From Lachnospiraceae bacterium (GTDB lineage Bacteria; Bacillota; Clostridia; Lachnospirales; Lachnospiraceae): a DNA stretch of 64,000 nt. Shown here piece by piece: positions 51,556-59,493 of this stretch. Under the pieces are notes generated by a model. That model searched no databases, was not told where the DNA came from, and saw only the letters and a list, made by a program, of their open reading frames with translations. The position numbers and the translations under genes were made by a program. Positions within the stretch are counted from its first letter, which is position 1, and every line of letters starts with the position of its first letter. The DNA lies in NCBI GenBank assembly GCA_910574285.1, contig CAJTAL010000018.1:18589-82588 (forward strand), given 5' to 3'.

Positions 51556-52202
51556 CTTTCAATCACTCCTTTAATTAATTTGCTTAATTTTTTATACAAA
51601 AAGAATGTCACGACGGACGTTGCTCCGTATTTGATCAGGTTAAACGGTACGATCCCGAAAAGCGCCATCGTCATCGCATCCTTCATCATCGGATTCACTG
51701 CCGTACACATTGCCACAAAATCATCCATCGTATTTCCCATAAGATTCGCGTAGAAAGGAATGATCATATACAGGTTCGTGAACACTGCTACGACAGATAC
51801 CAAAATACTGCTCATAGCCATCCCGGCCGCAGCTCTTCCCTTCGTTTTCTTCTTGTAGTAAATGAAGACCGCCGGAAGTACATAACAACTGCTTAAGATC
51901 AGCCCCTGGATCTCTCCGGTTCCCAGGGAAAGGCTTCCCTGTATAACAAGCTGCATCATAATCTTCACCACTATGATACAAAATGCAGCGCCCGGTCCGA
52001 ACATGTATCCTCCAAGCATCTCCATCACGCCCGACAAGTCAAAGGACATAAAGGGCGGCATGAATGGAATCGGAAACCGAAGGAGCATCAATACCGCGCT
52101 CAGCGCTCCCATAAGACCTACGAAAGCGGTTGTCTTGACCCTTACAGTCGCCTTCCTCCCTGCCGCTGCACTGCGTGTTAAAGTTTCATTTGTCTGGCTC
52201 AT
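51552..52202 (-). CDS. ribU: Riboflavin ECF transporter S component
   Basis: 216 residues with six helices (first: TAFVGLMGALSAVLMLLRF, followed by IPFMPPFMSFDLSGVMEML, the RibU signature). It binds riboflavin outside the cell and works with the shared ECF energising module, encoded elsewhere. The FMN riboswitch and terminator upstream (52255-52428) identify the substrate class. The start at 52202 follows AGGAGG; the longer frame has no site. The next gene overlaps by 4 bp. Confidence 0.93.
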   Translation of the reverse strand: MSQTNETLTRSAAAGRKATVRVKTTAFVGLMGALSAVLMLLRFPIPFMPPFMSFDLSGVMEMLGGYMFGPGAAFCIIVVKIMMQLVIQGSLSLGTGEIQGLILSSCYVLPAVFIYYKKKTKGRAAAGMAMSSILVSVVAVFTNLYMIIPFYANLMGNTMDDFVAMCTAVNPMMKDAMTMALFGIVPFNLIKYGATSVVTFFLYKKLSKLIKGVIER

Positions 52203-52254
52203 CTCACCAATCCTCCTGATAATTTTACTTAAAGACAATAAAGCTTCTCTGAAT

Positions 52255-52283
52255 CAAAAAACCCAGGACATATAAGTCCTGGG
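52255..52283 (-). terminator. Riboswitch-controlled terminator before ribU
   Basis: Minus strand: CCCAGGAC / GTCCTGGG followed by TTTTTT, directly after the FMN aptamer. FMN binding is expected to favour this hairpin and stop transcription. Confidence 0.85.
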
Positions 52284-52299
52284 CAAATTTTCGCGGAAC

Positions 52300-52428
52300 A
52301 TGTCTTTTCTCATCCGGACTATAACCGTCGGTTCCGGAATTCCTCATATGAGGTCACCGGATCAGCCGCCAAAGCGGGTCATGGACTATACCATCGGTAG
52401 GGACTTACACCCTGCCACAAAGACTTCT
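52300..52428 (-). ncRNA. FMN riboswitch (RFN element)
   Basis: Minus strand: the conserved blocks GCAGGGTG, CCGATGGTATAGTCC, TGATCCGGTG, ATTCCGGAACCGACGGTTA and TAGTCCGGATGAGAAAAGA appear in the RFN order, closed by a P1 stem (GTCTTT/AAAGAC). The last block departs slightly from the usual GGATGGGAGAAGG. It controls ribU and the flavin-binding gene. Confidence 0.92.
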
Positions 52429-52432
52429 AACT

Positions 52433-52505
52433 TCTATATTCTATATTTTATATTATATTTTATATTATATTATATTTTATATTATATTATATTTTATATT
52501 CTATT
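52433..52505. repeat. AT-only low-complexity tract
   Basis: Irregular TATATT/TTATAT units over about 70 bp, directly upstream of the FMN riboswitch on its transcript's promoter side. It may provide the -10 region, but no single promoter stands out. Confidence 0.6.
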
Positions 52506-52678
52506 GTAAGAATCTGATGATCGTAACATTGTCTTCCGGTACACCTTATACCTTGTCTGCGGTATACCAGATATTATTATATACCTCTGCATACGATCTG
52601 TAAATACAGAATCCGTTATTTCCGAATATTTTCGAATATTTATAAAATATATCTCTCAGAATATCTCTCAGAAACTCA

Positions 52679-52945
52679 TCAGACTATATATTTACTCAGC
52701 ATTTCCGAAAGCATCTGCTTCATCTCTTCCCTGGCCTCAGGCGGCCCGAGTACTTCCACCATACTCCCCTGAGTCAGAAGCCACATCAGAACGCCCCGTC
52801 CGTAGACTTCCGCCTCAATAACTGCCCCCTCCTGGTCTTTCCTCATTACCTTTGCAGTCGGCAGTCTTTCAAGAACCGACTCAAGACTCCCGAAAATATC
52901 TCTCCAAATACCGAAGTACTGCTGGTCGCACTGACCGCAACCCAT
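52679..52945 (-). pseudogene. C-terminal remnant of a WYL-domain regulator
   Basis: LESVLERLPTAKVMRKDQEG, AVIEAEVYGRGVLMWLLTQG and EVLGPPEAREEMKQMLSEML match the last part (WCX extension) of WYL-type regulators, which bind ligands or nucleic acid. The HTH and WYL core are missing. The frame before it belongs to a different truncated ORF (52846-53022), so a deletion has joined two genes near 52900. Confidence 0.65.
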
Positions 52946-53022
52946 GGCAAGAAAAAACTTAAAAAATTAATGATCGCCACTGTCATCCTGATTTCTTTTT
53001 TCATTTTTTCGATTATGTTCAT
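52846..53022 (-). CDS. Truncated membrane ORF joined to the WYL remnant
   Basis: 58 codons beginning MNIIEKMKKEIRMTVAIINF, a single hydrophobic helix (VAIINFLSFFLPWVAVSAT) and then SVFGEIFSGVLSRFLKD, after which the frame enters the WYL remnant DNA out of frame and stops. AGGAGG stands 7 bases before the ATG. The start looks like that of a multi-helix membrane protein with the rest deleted. Preceded by another small ORF on the same strand. Confidence 0.5.
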   Translation of the reverse strand: MNIIEKMKKEIRMTVAIINFLSFFLPWVAVSATSSTSVFGEIFSGVLSRFLKDCRLQR

Positions 53023-53046
53023 TACTACATTCCTCCTGCTACTTTT

Positions 53047-53142
53047 TCACTTTTTCTTTTTCCGTTTCATCTCTGGCGGTATCTCAACATTTGGTTTTTG
53101 CCTTTCCAGAAGCTTTTCTTTATTCCCAAAGAATTTATTCAT
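53047..53142 (-). CDS. Small charged ORF
   Basis: 31 codons, MNKFFGNKEKLLERQKPNVE followed by IPPEMKRKKKK, with AGGGAGG 8 bases before the ATG. It ends 25 bp before the truncated membrane ORF and looks like its operon partner. No family known. Size and codons cannot prove expression. Confidence 0.45.
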   Translation of the reverse strand: MNKFFGNKEKLLERQKPNVEIPPEMKRKKKK

Positions 53143-53215
53143 GGTGTTCACCTCCCTCTAAAGCTTCTATATTCTTATTATAAGAAACAGGGTAGACGTA
53201 TTCTGTCACTTCTTG

Positions 53216-53452
53216 AAATTAACGATTTTGTTATAATAGTGCTCTATTAAATTAACAATTTTGTAAATTCGTTAATCTAGGTTTATAAGATTTCGTTATT
53301 TCGTTAAAAATTCCAGATATACATTTTGTAAATTCGTGATATATTGGCATCAACAAAACCTTTTCTTGAAAATTTGACGATTTTGTATTATTATTAAATT
53401 ACAAATTTGACGATTTTGACAAATTAGGCAATAACAGAATTAACGATTTTGT
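53216..53452 (+). repeat. Five iteron-like direct repeats
   Basis: AAATT(A/T)(A/G)ACGATTTTGT-type units at 53216-53232, 53249-53265, 53370-53386, 53403-53419 and 53437-53452, all in the same orientation; related half-sites (AAATTCGTTAAT) occur between them. The last copy ends 18 bp before the ATPase start. Likely protein-binding sites that control it, or relics of a replication origin. Confidence 0.75.
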
Positions 53453-53469
53453 TTTAGAAAGGGAACAGC

Positions 53470-54801
53470 ATGTTTAAACGGAAAATTTATGAGAAATTAA
53501 AGCGCTGGAAAAACGAATCCAACGGCAAGACAGCCCTTTTAATAGAAGGCGCCAGACGAGTCGGGAAATCTACCATAGTAGAAGAATTTGCCAAAAACGA
53601 ATATGAAAGCTACATCCTGATAGATTTCGCTATGGCAACACAGCTTGTGAAAGATCTATTCAAGGACGTGTCTGATTTGAACTACATTTTCCTGCAGTTA
53701 CAACTGCAATATAGAGTCGACCTGCATGAACGAAACTCTCTGATCATCTTCGATGAAGTACAATTATGTCCTCCCGCGAGACAGGCAATAAAAGCCCTCG
53801 TAAAAGATCATCGATATGACTATATCGAAACCGGCTCATTGATCTCTATCCGGCAGAATGTAAAAGATATCTTAATACCAAGTGAAGAACGTAAGCTCAA
53901 CATGTATCCTATGGATTATGAAGAGTTCCTGTGGGCGCTGGGCGACCAATCCACCATGCCTCTGCTAAACAATGTTTTCCAGAAACTACAATCTCTGGGT
54001 GATCCGCTGAATCGAAAACTGATGCGGGATTTTCGCTTATATATGTTGGTCGGAGGTATGCCGCAGGCGGTAGATGAATATATTCAGACAAATAATCTGC
54101 GGAAAGTTGACATGATAAAAAGAGATATCCTTAATCTTTATGAAGATGATTTTCACAAAAAAGACCCCACCGGCAGAATATCCCAATTATTTGATGCAAT
54201 TCCTGCACAACTTAGCAAGCATGCCTCCAAATATCAAATATCTAATGTCCTGGATAATCAACGGACAAACGATACCATTTTGAATCTGATCGCAGAGCTG
54301 AAAGATTCCAAAACTGTACTTGCCGCATATCATATAAGCGATCCAAATGCAGGAATGGCCAACAGTAAAGATCTGAATAAATTTAAGCTATACCTGGCAG
54401 ACACCGGACTATTCACCACCCTGGCATTCAAAGATAAAGATTTTACAGAAAATATCATTTATGATAAATTACTCAACGACAAATTATCATCCAATCTGGG
54501 ATATCTATACGAAAATGCGATCGCACAGACACTTACCGTCAATGGAAATGCTCTATTCTATCACACTTTTCTAAACGAAAAGTCTCGCCATAACTATGAG
54601 ATAGACTTTCTTCTTGCGCGAAAAAATAAAATATGCCCGATCGAAGTAAAATCCTCCGGATATAAAACCCACGCTTCTCTCGATGCATTTACCGAAAAAT
54701 TTTCTGATAGAATCCTGCAGAGATATTTGATCTATACAAAAGATCTGCGAAAGGAAAAAGATATCATTTGTCTTCCTGTCTATATGGCTTCTTTTTTATA
54801 G
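53470..54801 (+). CDS. AAA ATPase with DUF4143 domain
   Basis: 443 residues: AAA_14-type ATPase (Walker A IEGARRVGKST, Walker B SLIIFDEVQLCP, then YDYIETGSLISIRQN) and a C-terminal DUF4143 part ending in a nuclease-like fold (EIDFLLARKNKICPIEVKSS). The family is widespread in anaerobes and archaea with no defined role. GAAAGGGAA stands before the ATG. The preceding 250 bp carry five direct repeats, which suggests tight, possibly self-acting control. AT-rich relative to the core genes, consistent with transfer. Confidence 0.87.
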   Translation: MFKRKIYEKLKRWKNESNGKTALLIEGARRVGKSTIVEEFAKNEYESYILIDFAMATQLVKDLFKDVSDLNYIFLQLQLQYRVDLHERNSLIIFDEVQLCPPARQAIKALVKDHRYDYIETGSLISIRQNVKDILIPSEERKLNMYPMDYEEFLWALGDQSTMPLLNNVFQKLQSLGDPLNRKLMRDFRLYMLVGGMPQAVDEYIQTNNLRKVDMIKRDILNLYEDDFHKKDPTGRISQLFDAIPAQLSKHASKYQISNVLDNQRTNDTILNLIAELKDSKTVLAAYHISDPNAGMANSKDLNKFKLYLADTGLFTTLAFKDKDFTENIIYDKLLNDKLSSNLGYLYENAIAQTLTVNGNALFYHTFLNEKSRHNYEIDFLLARKNKICPIEVKSSGYKTHASLDAFTEKFSDRILQRYLIYTKDLRKEKDIICLPVYMASFL

Positions 54802-54892
54802 AAGCCATATAGATGCAGAATACATACTTTATTATTTAACATACCGGACTATTTACCACCCTAATAAATCTTACAAGAATCAAATATTAATT

Positions 54893-56875
54893 TTAACTGT
54901 AAAAACATCCTTCTTCCTCTGAAATTTCATCTTCCTCATAATCATAATCTTCCTTATAATTATATTCTTCCTCATAATCCAATTTATTTTCTACCTTATC
55001 TTCTATCTCTTCTAAAACTTCTCGTAAACTTTTTTGCATTTCTTCTTGAGATGGCATTGTTATTTTCTTTCGCTTACTAACTTCTTTTTCTATATGTTTC
55101 TTCAATAAATCCTTTGCAAACTTTCTTCTATCTGAACTTGCAAACATCTCCTTCAAAGTTCCACCCGATAGATCGCCTTTCAATGCATCAACAATATTTT
55201 CTGCTTCTTTGTTATTTAAAAGATATTCAGATGCCATATCTGTAAACTCATCCTGAATAATTCTTACCATCTCATCGGCATCATCTTCGATGAATGTGCC
55301 TGTTACTGCATTCGTAGCCTTTCCTGCTACCACTCCCCCAACTAATAATCCTGCTATACCTCCAATTACAGTGCCGATTCCCGGAAGAATTGCTGAACCC
55401 GCTGCTGCCCCGGCAATCCAGCCTCCTGTACCGCCGCCTACTGTTGCAGCAGTTCCTGCCATATTTTTAAACAATTGTTTACCGGAAATTCGTCCTCTAA
55501 ATATATTTGCAACATCAAATGATGAAAGTACTGCAAACGTTATACTAGCAGTTATTGTATTACTTCGAAGAAGCTTGGCCGCACTCTTCATAGCAGCCGC
55601 ACCATAAATTGGTTTGGCTCCTGTTCTAAAAGCATTAATTAAAATTGCTGATGCCTTAGGTCCCATCATGGAAACAATAGCCTCCGAACTGCCTACTAAC
55701 GCGCTATTAAGCCCCGCTTTAGAAAGCTGCGCAGCCAAGATGGATGTGACAAATGCCGTCCCTCCAACTTTTAATCCGGAATACGTTGCACTCTTTACTG
55801 CATCTTCAAAATCCTCACCATTCCATACAGATGTTGCCAACGTAATCGCCGCGGTCACCCCAAATGCTGTCGTCGCTATAATCATTCCGTTAACCGCATC
55901 ATATGTCAAAGACTCTATTGTACCTGCTTTGGCAATATTCTTTGCCTGTGCATAGGTAAAGTGACCTTTTCTCACAATATTCTTCGCTTCTTCTGGATCA
56001 GTAACACCTTTCACCTGTCCATTACGGATTTTTTCTTCCATAAGTTTCAAGGCTTCATCATATTTATCCGATGGAACCTCAATTTGCATAGGTTTTCCAT
56101 CTATCATATATCTGAATGTCCCTTTTCCATTTTCTTCAAAACATTCATTAATACACCGTGAACCTGTCACACAGTACTTAGACTGGATATAAACACCATC
56201 AACAATCCTATCCGCACCATTTTTTGCGTTATCGTCTCCTACAATTTTTGCATCATGGCCTGTAAGATTATCAAAAAGTGTATTCGCTCTTTCCGCTGCA
56301 AATCCATGCCCTTGCCGAGCATGAAACTTTTCCTCTCCATATTGATTATTTACAGTCTGAAATGTTCCAACTCCCAATCCACCAGCTCTTGCGCCAATAT
56401 TGTCTCCTTTTACATTTTCAACAGATTGCTCTGCTTGTTGTACAGATGAGTCGTAATCTTTCATTATCTCTAAAAATTTCTTTAATGGTGTTTTTTTGAT
56501 AAAAGGACTATTGAAAGTAATCTTTTCACCGTCATATTTCGTTATCTCTATAGACCTCTCACGGTCTTTTTTATGTGTATTAGTTATACTAATTTCCATA
56601 ATATCATCATACCAAAACTTTTTTGGCTTCTCTAAAAGATCCAAATAATACATCTTATCATCAGTAAAAATACATCCATTCTTTCCATTCTCCATAACTG
56701 TTGTATCTAAAAATCCGATTATAGATGCTCTATCCACATCAGGTGCAAATTTCTTAATAGCATTATCAATCTTCTTCTTCGGAATCTCCTCTTCTATATA
56801 GCACCTGCAATTTACTGCTATACTCTCAAGATATTTTTGCATAATTCTGCTTTTCTCTTCATGATGTTTTCCCAT
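54893..56875 (-). CDS. 660-aa protein: PH-like domain, possible QxK nuclease core, glycine-zipper membrane region
   Basis: Residues about 45-140 read like a bacterial PH-type domain (GCIFTDDKMYYLDLLEKPKK). Residues 188-235 hold GHGFAAERAN and GADRIVDGVYIQSKYC; Asp 226 and Gln231-x-Lys233 resemble the D...QxK core of Mrr-like PD-(D/E)XK nucleases (inference). Residues 325-350, 370-385 and 475-520 are hydrophobic with Gly/Ala zippers (GGTGGWIAGAAAGSAILPGI). The C-terminus is highly acidic (EEEYNYKEDYDYEED). From memory the middle resembles the uncharacterised YeeR-type inner membrane proteins. It follows the 110-aa gene by 4 bp and a WYL regulator. A membrane effector of a defence or toxin system is plausible but unproven. 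Confidence 0.65.
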   Translation of the reverse strand: MGKHHEEKSRIMQKYLESIAVNCRCYIEEEIPKKKIDNAIKKFAPDVDRASIIGFLDTTVMENGKNGCIFTDDKMYYLDLLEKPKKFWYDDIMEISITNTHKKDRERSIEITKYDGEKITFNSPFIKKTPLKKFLEIMKDYDSSVQQAEQSVENVKGDNIGARAGGLGVGTFQTVNNQYGEEKFHARQGHGFAAERANTLFDNLTGHDAKIVGDDNAKNGADRIVDGVYIQSKYCVTGSRCINECFEENGKGTFRYMIDGKPMQIEVPSDKYDEALKLMEEKIRNGQVKGVTDPEEAKNIVRKGHFTYAQAKNIAKAGTIESLTYDAVNGMIIATTAFGVTAAITLATSVWNGEDFEDAVKSATYSGLKVGGTAFVTSILAAQLSKAGLNSALVGSSEAIVSMMGPKASAILINAFRTGAKPIYGAAAMKSAAKLLRSNTITASITFAVLSSFDVANIFRGRISGKQLFKNMAGTAATVGGGTGGWIAGAAAGSAILPGIGTVIGGIAGLLVGGVVAGKATNAVTGTFIEDDADEMVRIIQDEFTDMASEYLLNNKEAENIVDALKGDLSGGTLKEMFASSDRRKFAKDLLKKHIEKEVSKRKKITMPSQEEMQKSLREVLEEIEDKVENKLDYEEEYNYKEDYDYEEDEISEEEGCFYS

Positions 56876-56879
56876 ATAC

Positions 56880-57212
56880 TTAGTCCTCCTTATCTATAAT
56901 ACTATCTTTTAATTTTTCTGCATAACAGTGCATAAGTTCCTGTAAATAGAAACCATTAAATCGTTTGTTAATTGGCAAAGATTTGAACTGCTCATCTGCA
57001 AATTCGACAGATTGTTCCCATATTTTTCTCATTTTTTCTTCACTGGGAAGAGATTCAGGCGCTACTACTCTAAATTTTTCTTCTATATACGATTTCTTTT
57101 TTAAAAGAATAATTCGTTTCTTTTCCTCATTTGCAAAAAAAGGAAAATCAAATTGAGTCGTTTCTTTCAAAATGTTATCAATTTCTCTTCTTATACTTTT
57201 CTCCATTAACAT
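56880..57212 (-). CDS. 110-aa helical partner protein
   Basis: 110 residues, charged and helical (MLMEKSIRREIDNILKETTQ, later FADEQFKSLPINKRFNGFYL), no membrane helix and no family I know. It sits between the WYL regulator and the 660-residue protein, with only 4 bp to the latter, so both are made from one mRNA. It may be a chaperone, immunity or control subunit for its large neighbour. GGAGGATG just before the start gives the ribosome binding site. Confidence 0.7.
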   Translation of the reverse strand: MLMEKSIRREIDNILKETTQFDFPFFANEEKKRIILLKKKSYIEEKFRVVAPESLPSEEKMRKIWEQSVEFADEQFKSLPINKRFNGFYLQELMHCYAEKLKDSIIDKED

Positions 57213-57350
57213 CCTCCTATTACACCAAAGTTTTTCTCTTTTGTTTCCACAGACTACAAAAAAGTCATATTCTAATTGTCTTGCTCCATCGTAACCCTAT
57301 GCTATTTCCTTCGTTTTTATCGAATACTTCTCTTACTACATCTCTCAGAA

Positions 57351-58133
57351 TCATCCTTCCATAACCGTATATTCTAAAATACATTCTATCTGATAAAAAA
57401 CATGTGCCTTTCCTCTCTTAAAACGCCTTCTTTCTTCCTTTCTTTTCTCTATCTCAGCCAACTCTTCATCCAGGATAGAAGCAATCAGATAAAAACAGCT
57501 ATCTATATACATAACCTTAACCGGTCTTAATTTCTGTACTACCTGAATATCTTCTTTCCCTTCTTCCGACTCATCGTACAGAATCTCTATAAACTTCTTC
57601 TCTTTTACGGCATTCTCCAAATTCCATAACTGTTCGATCAGTTTCCGACTATGCTGCGGCTCAACATAATTCTCTACTCCATCCTGCAGCAATTTCTCCA
57701 CAACCACCGCCTGCGGCTCTCCGCACAATGCAATCAAACTACTTACAATCGGAAACAACTCTGCCTTTACTAATGCCTCGCTTCCCAATAGAATCCTGCA
57801 TACGGCCAGAATATCCTTCTCACTCAGACAGTAATTCTGCTTTACATGTACCCTACATGCATCCCATATATCCTTTTCGCTCAGATAATGATTCTGTTTG
57901 CTCTGGAGCAGATATCCTCCTTTGTGCTTATCGAATATAATCTCCTGAATACTTCCTGTTTCCATACACAAATCCTGCAGAAAACACTGAATATCTGCAA
58001 TATCTCTCTGGATCGTTCTGGGTGAAACCCCATACATTTCACTCGTTTCTGCTTTATATACGATCTTTCCCTGTCTAATTCTGGTATAAATTTCCAAAAT
58101 ACGCTTTGCTTTACCTTCAGAATGGTTCTCCAT
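57351..58133 (-). CDS. WYL-type HTH regulator with internal duplication
   Basis: 260 residues: N-terminal HTH (AKRILEIYTRIRQGKIVYKA, YGVSPRTIQRDIADI) and a WYL-like C-terminal part (IEILYDESEEG, LRPVKVMYIDSCFYLIASI). Shorter than the usual 310-330, lacking the WCX extension. Residues 79-94 and 98-113 are near-identical (KQNHYLSEKDIWDACR / KQNYCLSEKDILAVCR), a 57-bp tandem duplication. WYL regulators often guard phage-defence operons; this one lies 138 bp upstream of the 110-aa/660-aa pair on the same strand and probably controls it (inference). Confidence 0.82.
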   Translation of the reverse strand: MENHSEGKAKRILEIYTRIRQGKIVYKAETSEMYGVSPRTIQRDIADIQCFLQDLCMETGSIQEIIFDKHKGGYLLQSKQNHYLSEKDIWDACRVHVKQNYCLSEKDILAVCRILLGSEALVKAELFPIVSSLIALCGEPQAVVVEKLLQDGVENYVEPQHSRKLIEQLWNLENAVKEKKFIEILYDESEEGKEDIQVVQKLRPVKVMYIDSCFYLIASILDEELAEIEKRKEERRRFKRGKAHVFYQIECILEYTVMEG

Positions 58134-58272
58134 ATTACCTGCCTCCCTGTGTTCTTCCTCTTAATTATAAAAGAACACATAGACATATCCTGTCATTTAC
58201 TTAAGATACAGATAATATTTTTCAACAAACTTCACAAATCTCACATTTAAGCTCTATACGGACATATTTTAG

Positions 58273-58521
58273 ATGGCAAGAATCATTGAAGGCACACGCA
58301 AAAACTTAATAGGTGAAAAAGTGAAGATGCTTCGAAAAGAGAAAAATCTCAGCCAGCAGCAGTTATCTGATCGATTGGAAACTCTGGCCATATACATTTG
58401 CCGCGGGTCTATCTCCAGGATCGAAGACGGAAGCCGTACGGTGACCGATATAGAATTGTATGGTTTAGCCCAGGTTTTAGGTGTTTCTATTGATATTTTT
58501 TTCAATAATTTGGAAATGTAA
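58273..58521 (+). CDS. Small XRE-type HTH regulator
   Basis: 82 residues with a single HTH_3 domain (IGEKVKMLRKEKNLSQQQLS, ICRGSISRIEDGSRTV, LYGLAQVLGVSIDIFF). No sensing domain. No clear ribosome binding site before the ATG. It is divergent from the WYL regulator 140 bp away, so it may act on that spacer. Confidence 0.85.
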   Translation: MARIIEGTRKNLIGEKVKMLRKEKNLSQQQLSDRLETLAIYICRGSISRIEDGSRTVTDIELYGLAQVLGVSIDIFFNNLEM

Positions 58522-58544
58522 ATTATTTTGGGACAATTTCTAAA

Positions 58545-58573
58545 CAAAAAAATCCCCGCTGTAAGCAACGGGG
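58545..58573. terminator. Terminator between convergent genes
   Basis: AATCCCCG / CGGGGAAA-type hairpin (TCCCCGCTGTAAGCAACGGGGA) with A/T runs on both sides. Confidence 0.75.
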
Positions 58574-58581
58574 AAATACAC

Positions 58582-58887
58582 TTATAGGATCTCATTGATC
58601 CCACTGATATTTTCAATTCGAAATATCTTCGTAACCTTTTTCTTTTTTTCCTGGACTCTAAGCATAACCCACTCATCATCCACATCCACAAGGATTCCTT
58701 TGACAGAAAATAACATATCTATCACCAACGGCTCTTCTAAAGTAATCTCGCACATCTTCCCGAGAAAATCGGGAAGAACACTCTTAAATGAACGCTGTAG
58801 CTTCCCGGCATCTTCTTCCTCTCTTTTCATACTGTAGATAATATAGATTAAAAGCGCTATCGTGACAACTCCAAATACCTCATTCAT
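58582..58887 (-). CDS. Membrane-anchored paralogue of the XRE regulator's C-terminal domain
   Basis: 101 residues: one N-terminal membrane helix (VFGVVTIALLIYIIYSM), then a soluble domain: GILVDVDDEWVMLRVQEKKK and IFRIENISGINEI. This resembles the end of the neighbouring XRE protein (VLDVTDEWIRIEYVRRKE, VVKLIDINAVDGFEI). Start and stop overlap by 4 bp (58884-58887), so the two are made together. A membrane-bound partner for the regulator is plausible. Confidence 0.75.
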   Translation of the reverse strand: MNEVFGVVTIALLIYIIYSMKREEEDAGKLQRSFKSVLPDFLGKMCEITLEEPLVIDMLFSVKGILVDVDDEWVMLRVQEKKKKVTKIFRIENISGINEIL

Positions 58888-59360
58888 TCGTCTTCCTCCT
58901 CAATCTCAAAACCGTCTACCGCATTAATATCGATCAACTTAACCACCGTTTCTTTCTTGAGAAGGCTGTTCTCTTTCCTCCGGACATATTCAATCCGAAT
59001 CCACTCATCTGTTACATCCAGCACTTTCACCTTGCTGTCTGAACCTGTCCCAAAATCTGATTCCAGCAACAGCTCCATATCTGAATAGCTGATTTTTACA
59101 TATTTTCCAATCAGACACTTTAATATTCTCTGACTCAGCCTTTTCTTTTCCTTAACTACAACTCCCACCTGATCGCCCACCAGATCATCCAGACTGACCT
59201 GATAGATTCTGGCAAGCTCAATAGCTTTATCTAATGCGGGCGCTCCTTGTCCGCATTCCCAGTTGGAAATCGTCTGCCGTGTAACTGACAGTCGGTCTGC
59301 GAGTTCCTGTTGGCTGTACCCGTATTTTTTGCGGATTGTCACTAATTTCTCTCCAAGCAT
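58884..59360 (-). CDS. XRE regulator with C-terminal beta-rich domain
   Basis: 158 residues: HTH_3 (LVTIRKKYGYSQQELADRLS, RQTISNWECGQGAPALDKAI) and a C-terminal domain of about 80 residues (IGKYVKISYSDMELLLESDF to the end). The start at 59360 follows AAAGGAGTCAG; the earlier TTG start would be inside it. The C-terminal domain is shared with the membrane-anchored protein encoded next. Confidence 0.87.
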   Translation of the reverse strand: MLGEKLVTIRKKYGYSQQELADRLSVTRQTISNWECGQGAPALDKAIELARIYQVSLDDLVGDQVGVVVKEKKRLSQRILKCLIGKYVKISYSDMELLLESDFGTGSDSKVKVLDVTDEWIRIEYVRRKENSLLKKETVVKLIDINAVDGFEIEEEDE

Positions 59361-59493
59361 ATCTGACTCCTTTCCCAAGACATCTACATCTCATTGTAGC
59401 CGTATATGCCTGAAATGCCAAGCAAATTACTTTGGAATTTGCGCAAATCTGTTTAACAACCCTTCCAATGCTCCTGTTTGACAGAACAGAATA

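Noticed and set aside
52433..52505. AT-rich tract as a replication origin or promoter array
   Set aside because: No DnaA boxes or iterons nearby; low complexity explains it.
54839..54865. Repeat of ACCGGACTATT-ACCACCCT from inside the ATPase gene (54402-54424) after its stop
   Set aside because: Only about 22 bp; probably a small local duplication with no visible function.
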